A stretch of 8,049 nucleotides of DNA from Paracoccaceae bacterium (GTDB lineage Bacteria; Pseudomonadota; Alphaproteobacteria; Rhodobacterales; Rhodobacteraceae), in contig WTGT01000329.1 in NCBI GenBank assembly GCA_011523445.1, forward strand, positions 1 through 8,049, read 5' to 3'. Below are positions 1 through 6,389 of the stretch, in pieces; position 1 is the stretch's first letter, and every line of letters begins with the position of its first letter. The position numbers and the translations under genes were made by a program. Under the pieces are notes generated by a model. The model was not told the origin of the DNA, ran no database searches, and worked only from the letters and a program-made list of their open reading frames with translations.

Positions 1-43
1 GTGCAGGTATGTCCCTCCAGTAAACTATCACGACATCAGGCAT
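1..43 (-). CDS. N-terminal fragment of a 'virulence factor' family protein
   Basis: Read leftward, an ATG at 43-41 opens a frame that runs off the window after 14 codons and reads MPDVVIVYWRDIPA. A run of five G (49-53 on this strand) sits 5 bases upstream as a Shine-Dalgarno sequence. From memory, this N-terminus matches a short conserved alphaproteobacterial family annotated 'virulence factor' (PF13769-like), whose members typically begin with a stretch like VIVYWRDIPAQVI. The family's biochemical role is not known to me, and the name should not be taken as evidence of pathogenicity. The gene is divergent from rlmE. Only 14 residues are visible, so the call rests on the start, the ribosome binding site and the recognised motif. 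Confidence 0.68.
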   Translation of the reverse strand, partial: MPDVVIVYWRDIPA

Positions 44-165
44 AAATTCCCCCGATAAAATTATATCCTATCAATTTCAACACAGAAATTATTTGAAACA
101 ATTTCCCTATCAAAGTTGTTCTTACTAGAATTTCAATAAGCCAAGTTAACAAAAGTAAAAAAATA
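44..165. promoter_or_regulatory. Divergent intergenic region with inverted repeats
   Basis: This AT-rich spacer separates the leftward gene from rlmE and should hold promoters for both. It contains two small perfect inverted repeats: TTTCAA (75-80) with TTGAAA (93-98), and GAAATT (85-90) with AATTTC (100-105). They interlock and could be an operator, but AT-rich DNA produces such repeats by chance. A TATAAT lies on the minus strand at 65-60, with no good -35 box. I see no convincing promoter facing rlmE. Confidence 0.3.
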
Positions 166-843
166 ATGCGTGGAAAAAGAGATCTGCATATAAAAGTCAA
201 AACCGCAAAGGGGAGAAAGTTGAGTTCCACCAGATGGTTGGAAAGACAGCTGAACGACCCTTTTGTAAAACTTGCCAGGGAAGAGGGCTTCAAATCCCGG
301 GCAGCCTACAAGTTAATTCAACTTGATGATAAATTCAGTTTTCTCCAGCCAGGCAAGGTAATTTTGGATCTGGGATCGGCACCCGGTGGCTGGTCACAAG
401 TCGCTGCCCAAAGGACCAATTCGGAAAACCTCAACAAAAACAATGATGTCGGGACTGTAATAGCCCTGGATATCAATGACATGGATGCTATCCCGGGAGT
501 TGTTTTCATCAAGACCGATATTTTTTCATTTAATCTGGACAAACTTGAATTGCCCCAAAAAAGAGTTGATGTGGTTCTGTCGGATATGGCTGCGCCATCA
601 ACAGGACATAAACAGACCGACCATCTGAGGATTATTTCACTTTGTGAAGAGGCATTTGGAATTGCCAGGGAATGTCTTACTCAAGGAGGTGTATTCGTAT
701 CCAAGGTACTAGAGGGCGGTGCCGGATCTGAATTGCAAAAGGAACTTAAAGCCAATTTTTCCACCGTCAAGACTGTCAAGCCGGATGCCAGCAGAAAGGA
801 CAGTTCCGAAAAGTATATTGTTGCCTTGGGATACAGGGGATAA
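166..843 (+). CDS. rlmE: 23S rRNA (uridine-2'-O-)-methyltransferase RlmE (FtsJ/RrmJ)
   Basis: RlmE uses S-adenosylmethionine to 2'-O-methylate a uridine (U2552 in E. coli numbering) in the A-loop of 23S rRNA, a late step in large-subunit assembly. The 225-residue protein has the family core. A basic N-terminus (1-30) is followed by KSRAAYKL (43-50), the SAM-binding motif LDLGSAPGGWSQ (67-78), LSDMAAP (138-144), FVSKVLEG (177-184) and SSEKYIVA (213-220). These supply the catalytic K-D-K-E tetrad as K49, D140, K180 and E215. The length is slightly above the 209 residues of E. coli RlmE because of the basic N-terminal extension usual in alphaproteobacteria. ATG 166 is the only in-frame ATG ahead of the conserved part, and its Shine-Dalgarno is poor. 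The protein looks intact and functional. Confidence 0.96.
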   Translation: MRGKRDLHIKVKTAKGRKLSSTRWLERQLNDPFVKLAREEGFKSRAAYKLIQLDDKFSFLQPGKVILDLGSAPGGWSQVAAQRTNSENLNKNNDVGTVIALDINDMDAIPGVVFIKTDIFSFNLDKLELPQKRVDVVLSDMAAPSTGHKQTDHLRIISLCEEAFGIARECLTQGGVFVSKVLEGGAGSELQKELKANFSTVKTVKPDASRKDSSEKYIVALGYRG

Positions 844-863
844 GCCGAAAAAAAGGTTTATCC
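838..863 (+). terminator. Stem-loop at the end of rlmE, possible terminator
   Basis: GGATAAGCC (838-846) pairs with GGTTTATCC (855-863) over 9 bp, including one G-U pair, around an 8-base loop made of G and seven A. The left arm includes the rlmE stop codon. No U-tract follows, so intrinsic termination would be weak. It may instead stabilise the 3' end of the rlmE message. The 121 bases after it, up to the next gene, hold no other clear element. Confidence 0.42.
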
Positions 864-984
864 AGAATTATCTATGAAAATATTACACATTAGCCATTAG
901 TATTGGCTGGAATAAGTATTAACTTAATCATCATAAAACCAATTAGATTATCAATTAAATTTTTAATGTTACGGTAGGAAAAAC

Positions 985-1818
985 ATGTCCAGAATAACAT
1001 CGAGGAAAATTGGAGATTACAAAATCACCATAATGAACGATGGTGGTACGGAATTTGGTTTTGACCTCTTCCCGGAAACAGAGGAAGAGGAAATCAGGAG
1101 CCTTCTGGGAAATCCAGAACAATCCGTACTTCCAACTAGGTTCAATGTATGTTTAATTGAAACCGGAAAAGAAAATATCCTGGTGGATGCAGGTGTCGGA
1201 AGTGAGGTTTTTGGTCCAGCCGCCGGGCATTTGCCTGAAGCATTTGAGGAAACAGGTATAAAACCCGAACAAATAAACAAATTTGTTATTTCCCATCTCC
1301 ACCCAGACCATATTTGTGGATCATGGGACAATGAGGGTAATCCTGTATTTGAGAATGCTGAAGTAATTTTGACAGAGGAGGAATATAATTTCTGGACCAA
1401 TGACAGCAATTTCGACTCTGCCGACGAATCATTGATTTCATGGCGACCCTTGGCCATGGATTTTGTAAGAATCTATGGTGACCGAATCAGTACTGTTGGT
1501 ACTACTTCTGATATTTCATCAGGTGTTTCATTTCATGATTTGACAGGCCATACCCCTGGCCATTGTGGGATACGGATAGAGTCGGAAGGAGAGCAATTCC
1601 TTTACACATCTGATCTGCTTGTGATCCAGGACATTCTACTGCAAATTCCAGAAGTTTCCTTTGCATTGGATGTAGATAGGGAAAAAGCGGCAAAAACAAG
1701 ATTGGCCTGTCTGGATATGCTGGCTACCGATAAAATATTATTTTCCGGAGGACATATTCGGGGACCTAGAATCTGCAATGTCGTATCTTCAGGAAGTGGC
1801 TACCAGCTAGAAGGTTAG
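985..1818 (+). CDS. MBL-fold metallo-hydrolase
   Basis: This 277-residue protein belongs to the metallo-beta-lactamase superfamily (PF00753-type fold) and probably binds two metal ions. The hallmark HxHxDH is at 104-109 (SHLHPDHICG), with further ligands H193 in TGHTPGH (187-193), D210 in YTSD and H257 in FSGGH. The early LVDAGVG strand-turn (66-72) also fits. There is no signal peptide, so it is probably cytoplasmic. The general layout resembles hydrolases related to AHL lactonases and other small-ester or lactone hydrolases, but nothing here fixes the substrate, so I give no specific function. A TAGGA (975-979) lies 5 bases before the ATG. The gene follows rlmE by 141 bases and precedes recA by 48, so it could share transcripts with recA. 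No functional link with recA is implied. Confidence 0.9.
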   Translation: MSRITSRKIGDYKITIMNDGGTEFGFDLFPETEEEEIRSLLGNPEQSVLPTRFNVCLIETGKENILVDAGVGSEVFGPAAGHLPEAFEETGIKPEQINKFVISHLHPDHICGSWDNEGNPVFENAEVILTEEEYNFWTNDSNFDSADESLISWRPLAMDFVRIYGDRISTVGTTSDISSGVSFHDLTGHTPGHCGIRIESEGEQFLYTSDLLVIQDILLQIPEVSFALDVDREKAAKTRLACLDMLATDKILFSGGHIRGPRICNVVSSGSGYQLEG

Positions 1819-1866
1819 TCAATGGGTTCAACCTCTTTCCAACCAGTAATTTAAAGGGATATATCA

Positions 1867-2865
1867 ATGGAAAAAAACAAAGCACTTGATGCTGCCATAA
1901 GCCAAATAGAAAGGAATTTCGGCAAGGGTTCGATTATGAAACTCGGCCAGGATAACACGACACAAGAGATTGAGGCAACGTCAACAGGTTCTCTCGGACT
2001 TGATATAGCCCTAGGAATAGGTGGTTTGCCAAAAGGTAGAATTATTGAAGTTTATGGCCCTGAAGCTTCGGGTAAGACCACACTTACCTTGCAGGTCATT
2101 GCGGAAGAGCAGAAAAAGGGTGGAATTGCAGCGTTCGTCGATGCGGAACATGCCCTTGATCCTGTCTATGCCAGAAAATTGGGAGTTGATATTGATGAAT
2201 TGCTGATTTCACAACCTGATACAGGTGAACAGGCACTGGAAATCACCGATACCCTGATCCGTTCGGGTGCAGTATCAGTTGTAGTTGTTGACTCCGTAGC
2301 TGCCTTGACGCCCAAATCCGAATTGGAAGGGGAAATGGGCGATTCACAGGTAGGAGTCCAGGCCCGACTGATGAGTCAGGCTATGAGAAAGCTGACCGGT
2401 TCAATCAATCGCTCGAATTGCATGGTTATTTTCATCAACCAGATCAGAATGAAAATTGGTGTAATGTTTGGCTCGCCCGAAACAACAACTGGTGGTAATG
2501 CACTTAAATTTTATTCTTCGGTACGGCTTGATATCAGGCGTATCGGTGCCATCAAGGTCAGAGATGAGGTTGTTGGAAGCTCAACCCGTGTAAAGGTTGT
2601 GAAGAACAAATTGGCCCCGCCATTCAAACAAGTTGAATTTGATATTCTCTATGGCGAAGGTATATCCAAAGGTGGTGAAATAATTGATCTTGGGGTCAAG
2701 CATGATATTATCGAGAAGTCAGGGTCCTGGTTTTCCTACAAGGACGAAAGAATGGCACAGGGTAGGGTCAATGCCGTAAATTTCCTGAAGGAGTATCCCG
2801 AGATATCCGATGAGATAGAAAATCAAATCAGAGAGATTTGTGGATTAAAAATCAAACCTGAATAA
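1867..2865 (+). CDS. recA: Recombinase RecA
   Basis: RecA is an ATP-dependent strand-exchange protein that forms filaments on single-stranded DNA, drives recombinational repair and triggers LexA self-cleavage. Visible landmarks are the N-terminal helix (1-30), Walker A GPEASGKT (64-71), the catalytic glutamate E94, Walker B VVVVD (138-142), DNA-binding loop L1 (about 154-174, EGEMGDSQVGVQARL) and loop L2 (about 193-210). The C-terminal domain ends early: the protein has 332 residues against 353 in E. coli and finishes with a basic GLKIKPE, without the acidic tail that usually follows. AAAGGGA (1853-1859) sits 7 bases before the ATG. I found no GTTC-N7-GTTC SOS box, the alphaproteobacterial LexA pattern, in the 48 bases upstream. 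An operator could lie inside the preceding gene or be absent. Confidence 0.98.
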   Translation: MEKNKALDAAISQIERNFGKGSIMKLGQDNTTQEIEATSTGSLGLDIALGIGGLPKGRIIEVYGPEASGKTTLTLQVIAEEQKKGGIAAFVDAEHALDPVYARKLGVDIDELLISQPDTGEQALEITDTLIRSGAVSVVVVDSVAALTPKSELEGEMGDSQVGVQARLMSQAMRKLTGSINRSNCMVIFINQIRMKIGVMFGSPETTTGGNALKFYSSVRLDIRRIGAIKVRDEVVGSSTRVKVVKNKLAPPFKQVEFDILYGEGISKGGEIIDLGVKHDIIEKSGSWFSYKDERMAQGRVNAVNFLKEYPEISDEIENQIREICGLKIKPE

Positions 2866-2872
2866 AGTTGAG

Positions 2873-2902
2873 GCACTTGGTTCGGATACGCCGTACCAAT
2901 GC
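2873..2902 (+). terminator. Imperfect hairpin between recA and alaS
   Basis: The arm at 2873-2885 pairs with 2891-2902 around the loop ATACG (2886-2890). The pairs are GCA with TGC, TTGGT with ACCAA, and CGG with CCG, interrupted by a bulged C (2876) and one T-T mismatch (2882/2894), giving 11 pairs. It starts 8 bases after the recA stop. Only a loosely T-rich stretch follows, so it may be a weak or factor-assisted terminator, an mRNA-stabilising hairpin, or part of the alaS leader. The rest of the gap up to 2955 holds nothing I can identify. Confidence 0.45.
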
Positions 2903-2955
2903 AGATAACATTTATTTCCTGACCTGACTTTGAACTCGGGATTATTCAAAAAAAA

Positions 2956-5652
2956 ATGACTAGTTTAAACGACATTCGAACAAAATTTCTTTCCTATTTC
3001 GAAGACACCGGACATGAGGTGGTTGCCAGTTCTCCTCTGGTCCCCAGAAACGATGCCACCTTAATGTTTACGAATTCGGGCATGGTTCAATTCAAGAATA
3101 TTTTTACCGGATTGGAAAAAAGGGACTATACCAAGGCTGTTACCAGTCAAAAATGTGTTCGGGCAGGTGGTAAACACAATGATCTTGATAATGTTGGCTA
3201 TACGGCTCGGCATCATACCTTTTTCGAAATGCTGGGCAATTTTTCATTTGGCCAATATTTCAAGGAGCAGGCCATATATTATTCATGGGATCTCATTGTC
3301 AGAGAATTGGGTTTGGACAGGGACAGGCTTCTATGTACTGTATACCATGATGATGAGGAGGCTGTATCCTATTGGAAAAAGATTGCTGGATTCACTGACG
3401 ATAAAATTATTCGGATAGCCACATCCGACAACTTTTGGGCTATGGGCAATACTGGTCCCTGTGGACCTTGTTCGGAAATATTCTATGATTATGGGGAAGG
3501 GGTTCCCGGTGGCCCTCCAGGTTCTCCGGATGAAGATGGCGACAGATTCGTGGAAATATGGAATCTGGTCTTCATGCAATTCGAAAGAGATGATGAAGGT
3601 AAACTTACTCCACTTCCCAAACCCTGTATTGATACGGGAATGGGGTTGGAAAGGATAGGATCAGTTCTGCAGGGGAAAACGGACAATTATGAAACTGACC
3701 TGTTCAGAAAACTTATTGAAGCCTCGGCCGACATCACTTCAACCGATCCCGATGGTGATGGAAATGTCCATCATAGGGTCATTGCCGATCACCTGAGGGC
3801 AGTTTCCTTCCTCATTGCCGAAGGAGTCCTGCCATCAAACGAGGGCAGGGGATATGTACTGAGAAGAATTCTCAGAAGAGCCATTCGTCATGTTCATTTG
3901 CTTGGATACCAAGAAACATTGATCAATTTGCTGGTCCCACATCTTGTTAATGAGATGGGGGCTGCCTTTCCGGAGCTAAGACAATCCGAGGCAATGATTG
4001 CCGAAACGATAAAGGGAGAAGAAGAACGGTTCCGAAAAACATTGGATAGGGGGTTGAAATTACTTTCATCTGAATTGACAAAACTTGATACAGGCAAGTT
4101 GTTCCCAGGTCAAACAGCATTCAAACTTTACGACACCTACGGTTTTCCACTTGATCTGACCCAGGATGCCCTGCGGGAAAAGGGTCTAAAGGTCGATGAA
4201 GCCGGATTTGAAGCAGAAATGGCCAAGCAAAAGGAACAAGCAAGGTTGAGTTGGGTCGGTTCAGGGGAAATCGCTGACAACAAAATCTGGTATGAAATTC
4301 TTGATAAATGTGGGCCTTCTGAGTTTCTAGGCTATGAAATGGAACAGGCCGAAGGACAAATTCTGGCCATCACTGACGGTACAGAGCTCTTATCAAAGAC
4401 TGGTAAAGGTAGCAAGGTACAAATCATTACCAATCAAACTCCCTTCTACGCAGAGTCTGGAGGGCAAGTTGGTGACAAGGGGATCATCAGAACCGAAACG
4501 GGTACGGCAAAAGTTTATGACACCAGAAATCACCTTGGTATGATTTTTCATTATGCCGAAATAACAGAAGGTGAAATCGAACCTGAAACTTCGGCCAAGT
4601 TGGAAATTGATACCCGAATTCGCAAGGAGGTAAAGTGCAATCATTCTGCAACCCACCTTTTGAATGAAGCCTTACGGGAGGTTTTGGGTAATCATGTTGT
4701 TCAGAAAGGCTCGCTTAACGATGAAAACAGGGTACGCTTTGATTTTTCCCATAATCATCCACTACAGTTGGAGGATATCACCAGAATAGAAGAAATCGTT
4801 AATCATTACATTTGGCAGAATGTACCTGTAAATACTTCGCTTATGAGTTTGGATGAAGCCCTTGAATTGGGATCACAGGCTTTGTTTGGTGAAAAATATG
4901 ATGATGAGGTCAGGGTGGTTTCCATGGGACATTCTCCCAATTCCGGCAAGGGCAGGGACCAATCCACCTTTTCAATCGAACTTTGTGGCGGTACCCATGT
5001 GGGATTAACTGGTGAAATAGGGCTTTTTATTACGACCGGTGAATCCTCCATTTCTGCTGGAGTACGACGAATTGAGGCCATTACTGGGGAAAAGGCCCGC
5101 AAGTATTTGGCAAATCATGACATGATCATGGCTGAAATTGCTTTGGCACTGAAGGTCCAACCAGAACATGCAGTTCATCGTGTTTTGCAACTTCAAAGCG
5201 AGCGAAACAACCTCAAGAAGGAAAATGAACGTTTAAAACGCGAATTGCTTACCAGCCGGCAAGTCGTATCAAATAATGGTAATTCCTCGCAAGAGAAATC
5301 TGGTAGTCCCGATCAACTCTCGGGAAAAATTGGAGAAAACAATTTTCTGATTAGAATCTTCCATTCTATTTCCCCCAAGGATTTGCCTATTTTAATAGAT
5401 GAGGAAAAGAAACAAATAGGGCAGGGCATAGTCGTCTTATTGGCTGTTTTCGATAACAAAAGCTCTGTTGCGGTTGGTGTCACCAAAAATCTCGAGGGAA
5501 AATATTCCGCCGTGGATATAGTAAGAAACATAGTTCCCCTGCTTGGGGGCAAAGGAGGCGGTGGAAGAAATGATTTTGCCAGAGGTGGGGGATCGAGGAC
5601 TGATAATCTGGAAAAGTTATTGCCTGAAATTGAAAAAGTAATAGGAGGTTAG
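2956..5652 (+). CDS. alaS: Alanyl-tRNA synthetase
   Basis: AlaS charges tRNA-Ala with alanine and hydrolyses mischarged Ser- and Gly-tRNA-Ala. At 898 residues it is full length (E. coli 876). In order: class II catalytic domain (about 1-250) with NDATLMFTNSGMVQFKNIF (32-50), GGKHNDLD (71-78) and GNTGPCGPCSE (164-174); tRNA-recognition region (about 250-460) with RVIADHLRA (274-282) and GRGYVLRRILRR (297-308); editing domain with zinc ligands H563 and H567 in NHSATHLL and C677 and H681 in CGGTH; a coiled-coil-like helix (about 742-765); and the C-Ala domain with its glycine-rich GGKGGGG (864-870) and RGGGS (876-880). The N-terminus MTSLNDIRTKF matches the usual start. No Shine-Dalgarno is visible: the ATG ends a run of nine A, and the nearest G-rich stretch (CGGG, 2937-2940) is 15 bases away. 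It follows recA, an order common in alphaproteobacteria. Confidence 0.98.
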   Translation: MTSLNDIRTKFLSYFEDTGHEVVASSPLVPRNDATLMFTNSGMVQFKNIFTGLEKRDYTKAVTSQKCVRAGGKHNDLDNVGYTARHHTFFEMLGNFSFGQYFKEQAIYYSWDLIVRELGLDRDRLLCTVYHDDEEAVSYWKKIAGFTDDKIIRIATSDNFWAMGNTGPCGPCSEIFYDYGEGVPGGPPGSPDEDGDRFVEIWNLVFMQFERDDEGKLTPLPKPCIDTGMGLERIGSVLQGKTDNYETDLFRKLIEASADITSTDPDGDGNVHHRVIADHLRAVSFLIAEGVLPSNEGRGYVLRRILRRAIRHVHLLGYQETLINLLVPHLVNEMGAAFPELRQSEAMIAETIKGEEERFRKTLDRGLKLLSSELTKLDTGKLFPGQTAFKLYDTYGFPLDLTQDALREKGLKVDEAGFEAEMAKQKEQARLSWVGSGEIADNKIWYEILDKCGPSEFLGYEMEQAEGQILAITDGTELLSKTGKGSKVQIITNQTPFYAESGGQVGDKGIIRTETGTAKVYDTRNHLGMIFHYAEITEGEIEPETSAKLEIDTRIRKEVKCNHSATHLLNEALREVLGNHVVQKGSLNDENRVRFDFSHNHPLQLEDITRIEEIVNHYIWQNVPVNTSLMSLDEALELGSQALFGEKYDDEVRVVSMGHSPNSGKGRDQSTFSIELCGGTHVGLTGEIGLFITTGESSISAGVRRIEAITGEKARKYLANHDMIMAEIALALKVQPEHAVHRVLQLQSERNNLKKENERLKRELLTSRQVVSNNGNSSQEKSGSPDQLSGKIGENNFLIRIFHSISPKDLPILIDEEKKQIGQGIVVLLAVFDNKSSVAVGVTKNLEGKYSAVDIVRNIVPLLGGKGGGGRNDFARGGGSRTDNLEKLLPEIEKVIGG
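5643..5648 (+). promoter_or_regulatory. Consensus ribosome binding site inside the end of alaS
   Basis: AGGAGG lies 5 bases before the ATG at 5654. It encodes part of the final I-G-G codons of alaS and ends one base before the alaS stop. This fixes the start of the downstream gene and implies co-transcription, and probably translational coupling, with alaS. Confidence 0.85.
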
Positions 5653-5653
5653 T

Positions 5654-5938
5654 ATGAAAGGGTATTGGATTGCAAGGGTTGATGTAAAGGATTCCGAAGG
5701 TTATGGCGAATATGCCAAGATAGCAACGGAAGCTGTAGAGGAATTTGGAGGCAGGTTTCTGGCCCGGGGTGGTAAATTTCTTTCCAAGGAGGGTTCGAAT
5801 CGCCAAAGAAATGTAATTGTGGAGTTTCCCAGTCTGGAAAGTGCCAACAACTGCTATAATTCCGCTACCTATAAACGTGCCTTGGCGATAGCCCATAAAT
5901 CAGCCGAACGAGAATTTATAATTCTCGAAGGTGCATAA
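5654..5938 (+). CDS. DUF1330 domain protein
   Basis: This small soluble protein (94 residues) fits the DUF1330 family, a ferredoxin-like alpha/beta fold related to dimeric alpha-beta barrels. Typical features are the opening MKGYWIARVDVKD, a central FGGRFLARGGKF (residues 31-42), VIVEFPSLESANNCYNS (55-71) and a C-terminal REFIILEG strand. No signal peptide or membrane segment is seen. It begins one base after the alaS stop with a consensus ribosome binding site, so it is the last gene of the alaS transcript. From memory, DUF1330 genes follow alaS in many alphaproteobacteria. The function is unknown. The alaS link could mean a role near translation, but this is only inference from position. 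Confidence 0.88.
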   Translation: MKGYWIARVDVKDSEGYGEYAKIATEAVEEFGGRFLARGGKFLSKEGSNRQRNVIVEFPSLESANNCYNSATYKRALAIAHKSAEREFIILEGA

Positions 5939-5954
5939 TCAAAGATTTTTGAAG

Positions 5955-5976
5955 ATTTATTGGTAATAAATTTATT
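5955..5976. repeat. Interlocking palindromes upstream of bufA1, candidate operator
   Basis: ATTTATT (5955-5961) and AATAAAT (5965-5971) form a perfect 7-bp inverted repeat around GGT. The right half is also part of a second perfect palindrome, AATAAATTTATT (5965-5976). Three half-sites in phase and touching the -35 region of the candidate bufA1 promoter would suit a dimeric regulator. The DNA is almost pure A/T, so chance is a real alternative. A weak terminator hairpin for the alaS unit is also possible, although there is no GC stem. Confidence 0.35.
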
Positions 5977-6001
5977 GTATTCGAAAACTAAGATATATAA
6001 T
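5973..6001 (+). promoter_or_regulatory. Candidate sigma70-type promoter for bufA1
   Basis: A perfect TATAAT sits at 5996-6001, 34 bases before the bufA1 ATG. The best upstream match is weak: TATTGT (5973-5978) at 17-base spacing, or TTGTAT (5975-5980) at 15. Transcription would start near 6008 and give a leader of about 28 bases containing the Shine-Dalgarno. A weak -35 box suggests that an activator or repressor could modulate it. The GTAA (5963-5966) and CGAA (5982-5985) blocks recall ECF-type promoters, but their spacing does not fit the SigF pattern I recall from Caulobacter. Confidence 0.45.
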
Positions 6002-6035
6002 TCAAGCCAACAAATTTTTTACTAAGGAGTAACTT

Positions 6036-6323
6036 ATGAAAATTAATGCAAAATCAGTTGCAGTAGCCAGTGCAGTAGCTGCAGCTTTTGTGGCCTATGC
6101 AGTTCCCGGTGTTGCCGAAGAAAAGGAAAAGTGTTACGGTATTTCGCTTGCGGGTGAAAATGACTGTGCCGCTGGTCCCGGTACGACTTGTGCCGGATCC
6201 TCTACTGTAGATTATCAGGGTAATGCCTGGACACTGGTACCTGCAGGTACTTGTACAACCATGGAACTTCCCGGTGATCGTATGGGTTCACTTGAACCAT
6301 TGGAACGAGATCTTCCTTCCTAA
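6036..6323 (+). CDS. bufA1: Bufferin precursor peptide, DUF2282 family (BufA1-like)
   Basis: This 95-residue precursor of a secreted metal-binding RiPP has an N-terminal Sec signal: K2 and K6, a hydrophobic stretch (about 8-22), then PGVA with likely cleavage after A27. The mature part has the DUF2282 signature. Its four cysteines are C33 in EKCYG, C44 in ENDCAAG, C52 in TTCAGSS and C73 in AGTCTTM, with 10, 7 and 20 residues between them. The GSLEPLE stretch near the C-terminus is also typical. In characterised Caulobacter BufA1, as I recall, the two central cysteines become 5-thiooxazoles and the outer two form a disulfide, and the product chelates copper. By analogy C44 and C52 would be modified here. 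AAGGAG (6024-6029) lies 6 bases before the ATG. The next two genes encode the modification proteins, which strongly supports the call. The metal for this homologue is inferred. Confidence 0.93.
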   Translation: MKINAKSVAVASAVAAAFVAYAVPGVAEEKEKCYGISLAGENDCAAGPGTTCAGSSTVDYQGNAWTLVPAGTCTTMELPGDRMGSLEPLERDLPS

Positions 6324-6336
6324 GCCAATTATGAAT

Positions 6337-6389
6337 TACAGGATTCAAGTGTCTAGCCATGGTAAATTATCTTGACCTTGAATCCTGTA
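6337..6389 (+). repeat. Perfect 13-bp inverted repeat enclosing the bufB start codon
   Basis: TACAGGATTCAAG (6337-6349) is the exact reverse complement of CTTGAATCCTGTA (6377-6389). In RNA this gives a 13-bp perfect stem with a 27-base loop (6350-6376) that contains the bufB ATG (6359-6361). The left arm begins 14 bases after the bufA1 stop, and the right arm encodes part of the bufB N-terminus (about residues 7-11). No U-tract follows, so it is not a classical terminator. Plausible roles are stabilising the bufA1 message 3' end against exonucleases, lowering bufB translation, or binding a regulatory factor. The repeat is directly visible and its function is inferred. Confidence 0.85.

Noticed and set aside
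60..65. TATAAT on the minus strand as the promoter of the leftward gene
   Set aside because: Transcription would start almost on the ribosome binding site at 49-53, leaving too short a leader, and no -35 box is present.
36..293. Leftward open frame of 85 codons
   Set aside because: It overlaps the start of rlmE, has a low-complexity hydrophobic sequence, and is out of frame with the convincing leftward start at position 43.
1826..1839. GTTC followed by TTTC upstream of recA as a possible SOS box
   Set aside because: The alphaproteobacterial LexA site is GTTC-N7-GTTC. Here the second half is TTTC and the spacing is 6, so it does not fit.
5480..5896. Leftward open frame of 138 codons opposite the end of alaS and the DUF1330 gene
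   Set aside because: It lies antisense to two well-supported genes and its sequence resembles no family I recognise.
5963..5985. GTAA...CGAA as an ECF (SigF-like) promoter for bufA1
   Set aside because: The -35 block is GTAATA rather than GTAACC and the spacer is 13 bases, not the roughly 16 I recall for Caulobacter SigF promoters.
6331..6375. Fourteen-codon frame between bufA1 and bufB as a leader peptide
   Set aside because: It has no Shine-Dalgarno and an unremarkable sequence. The inverted repeat explains the region better.
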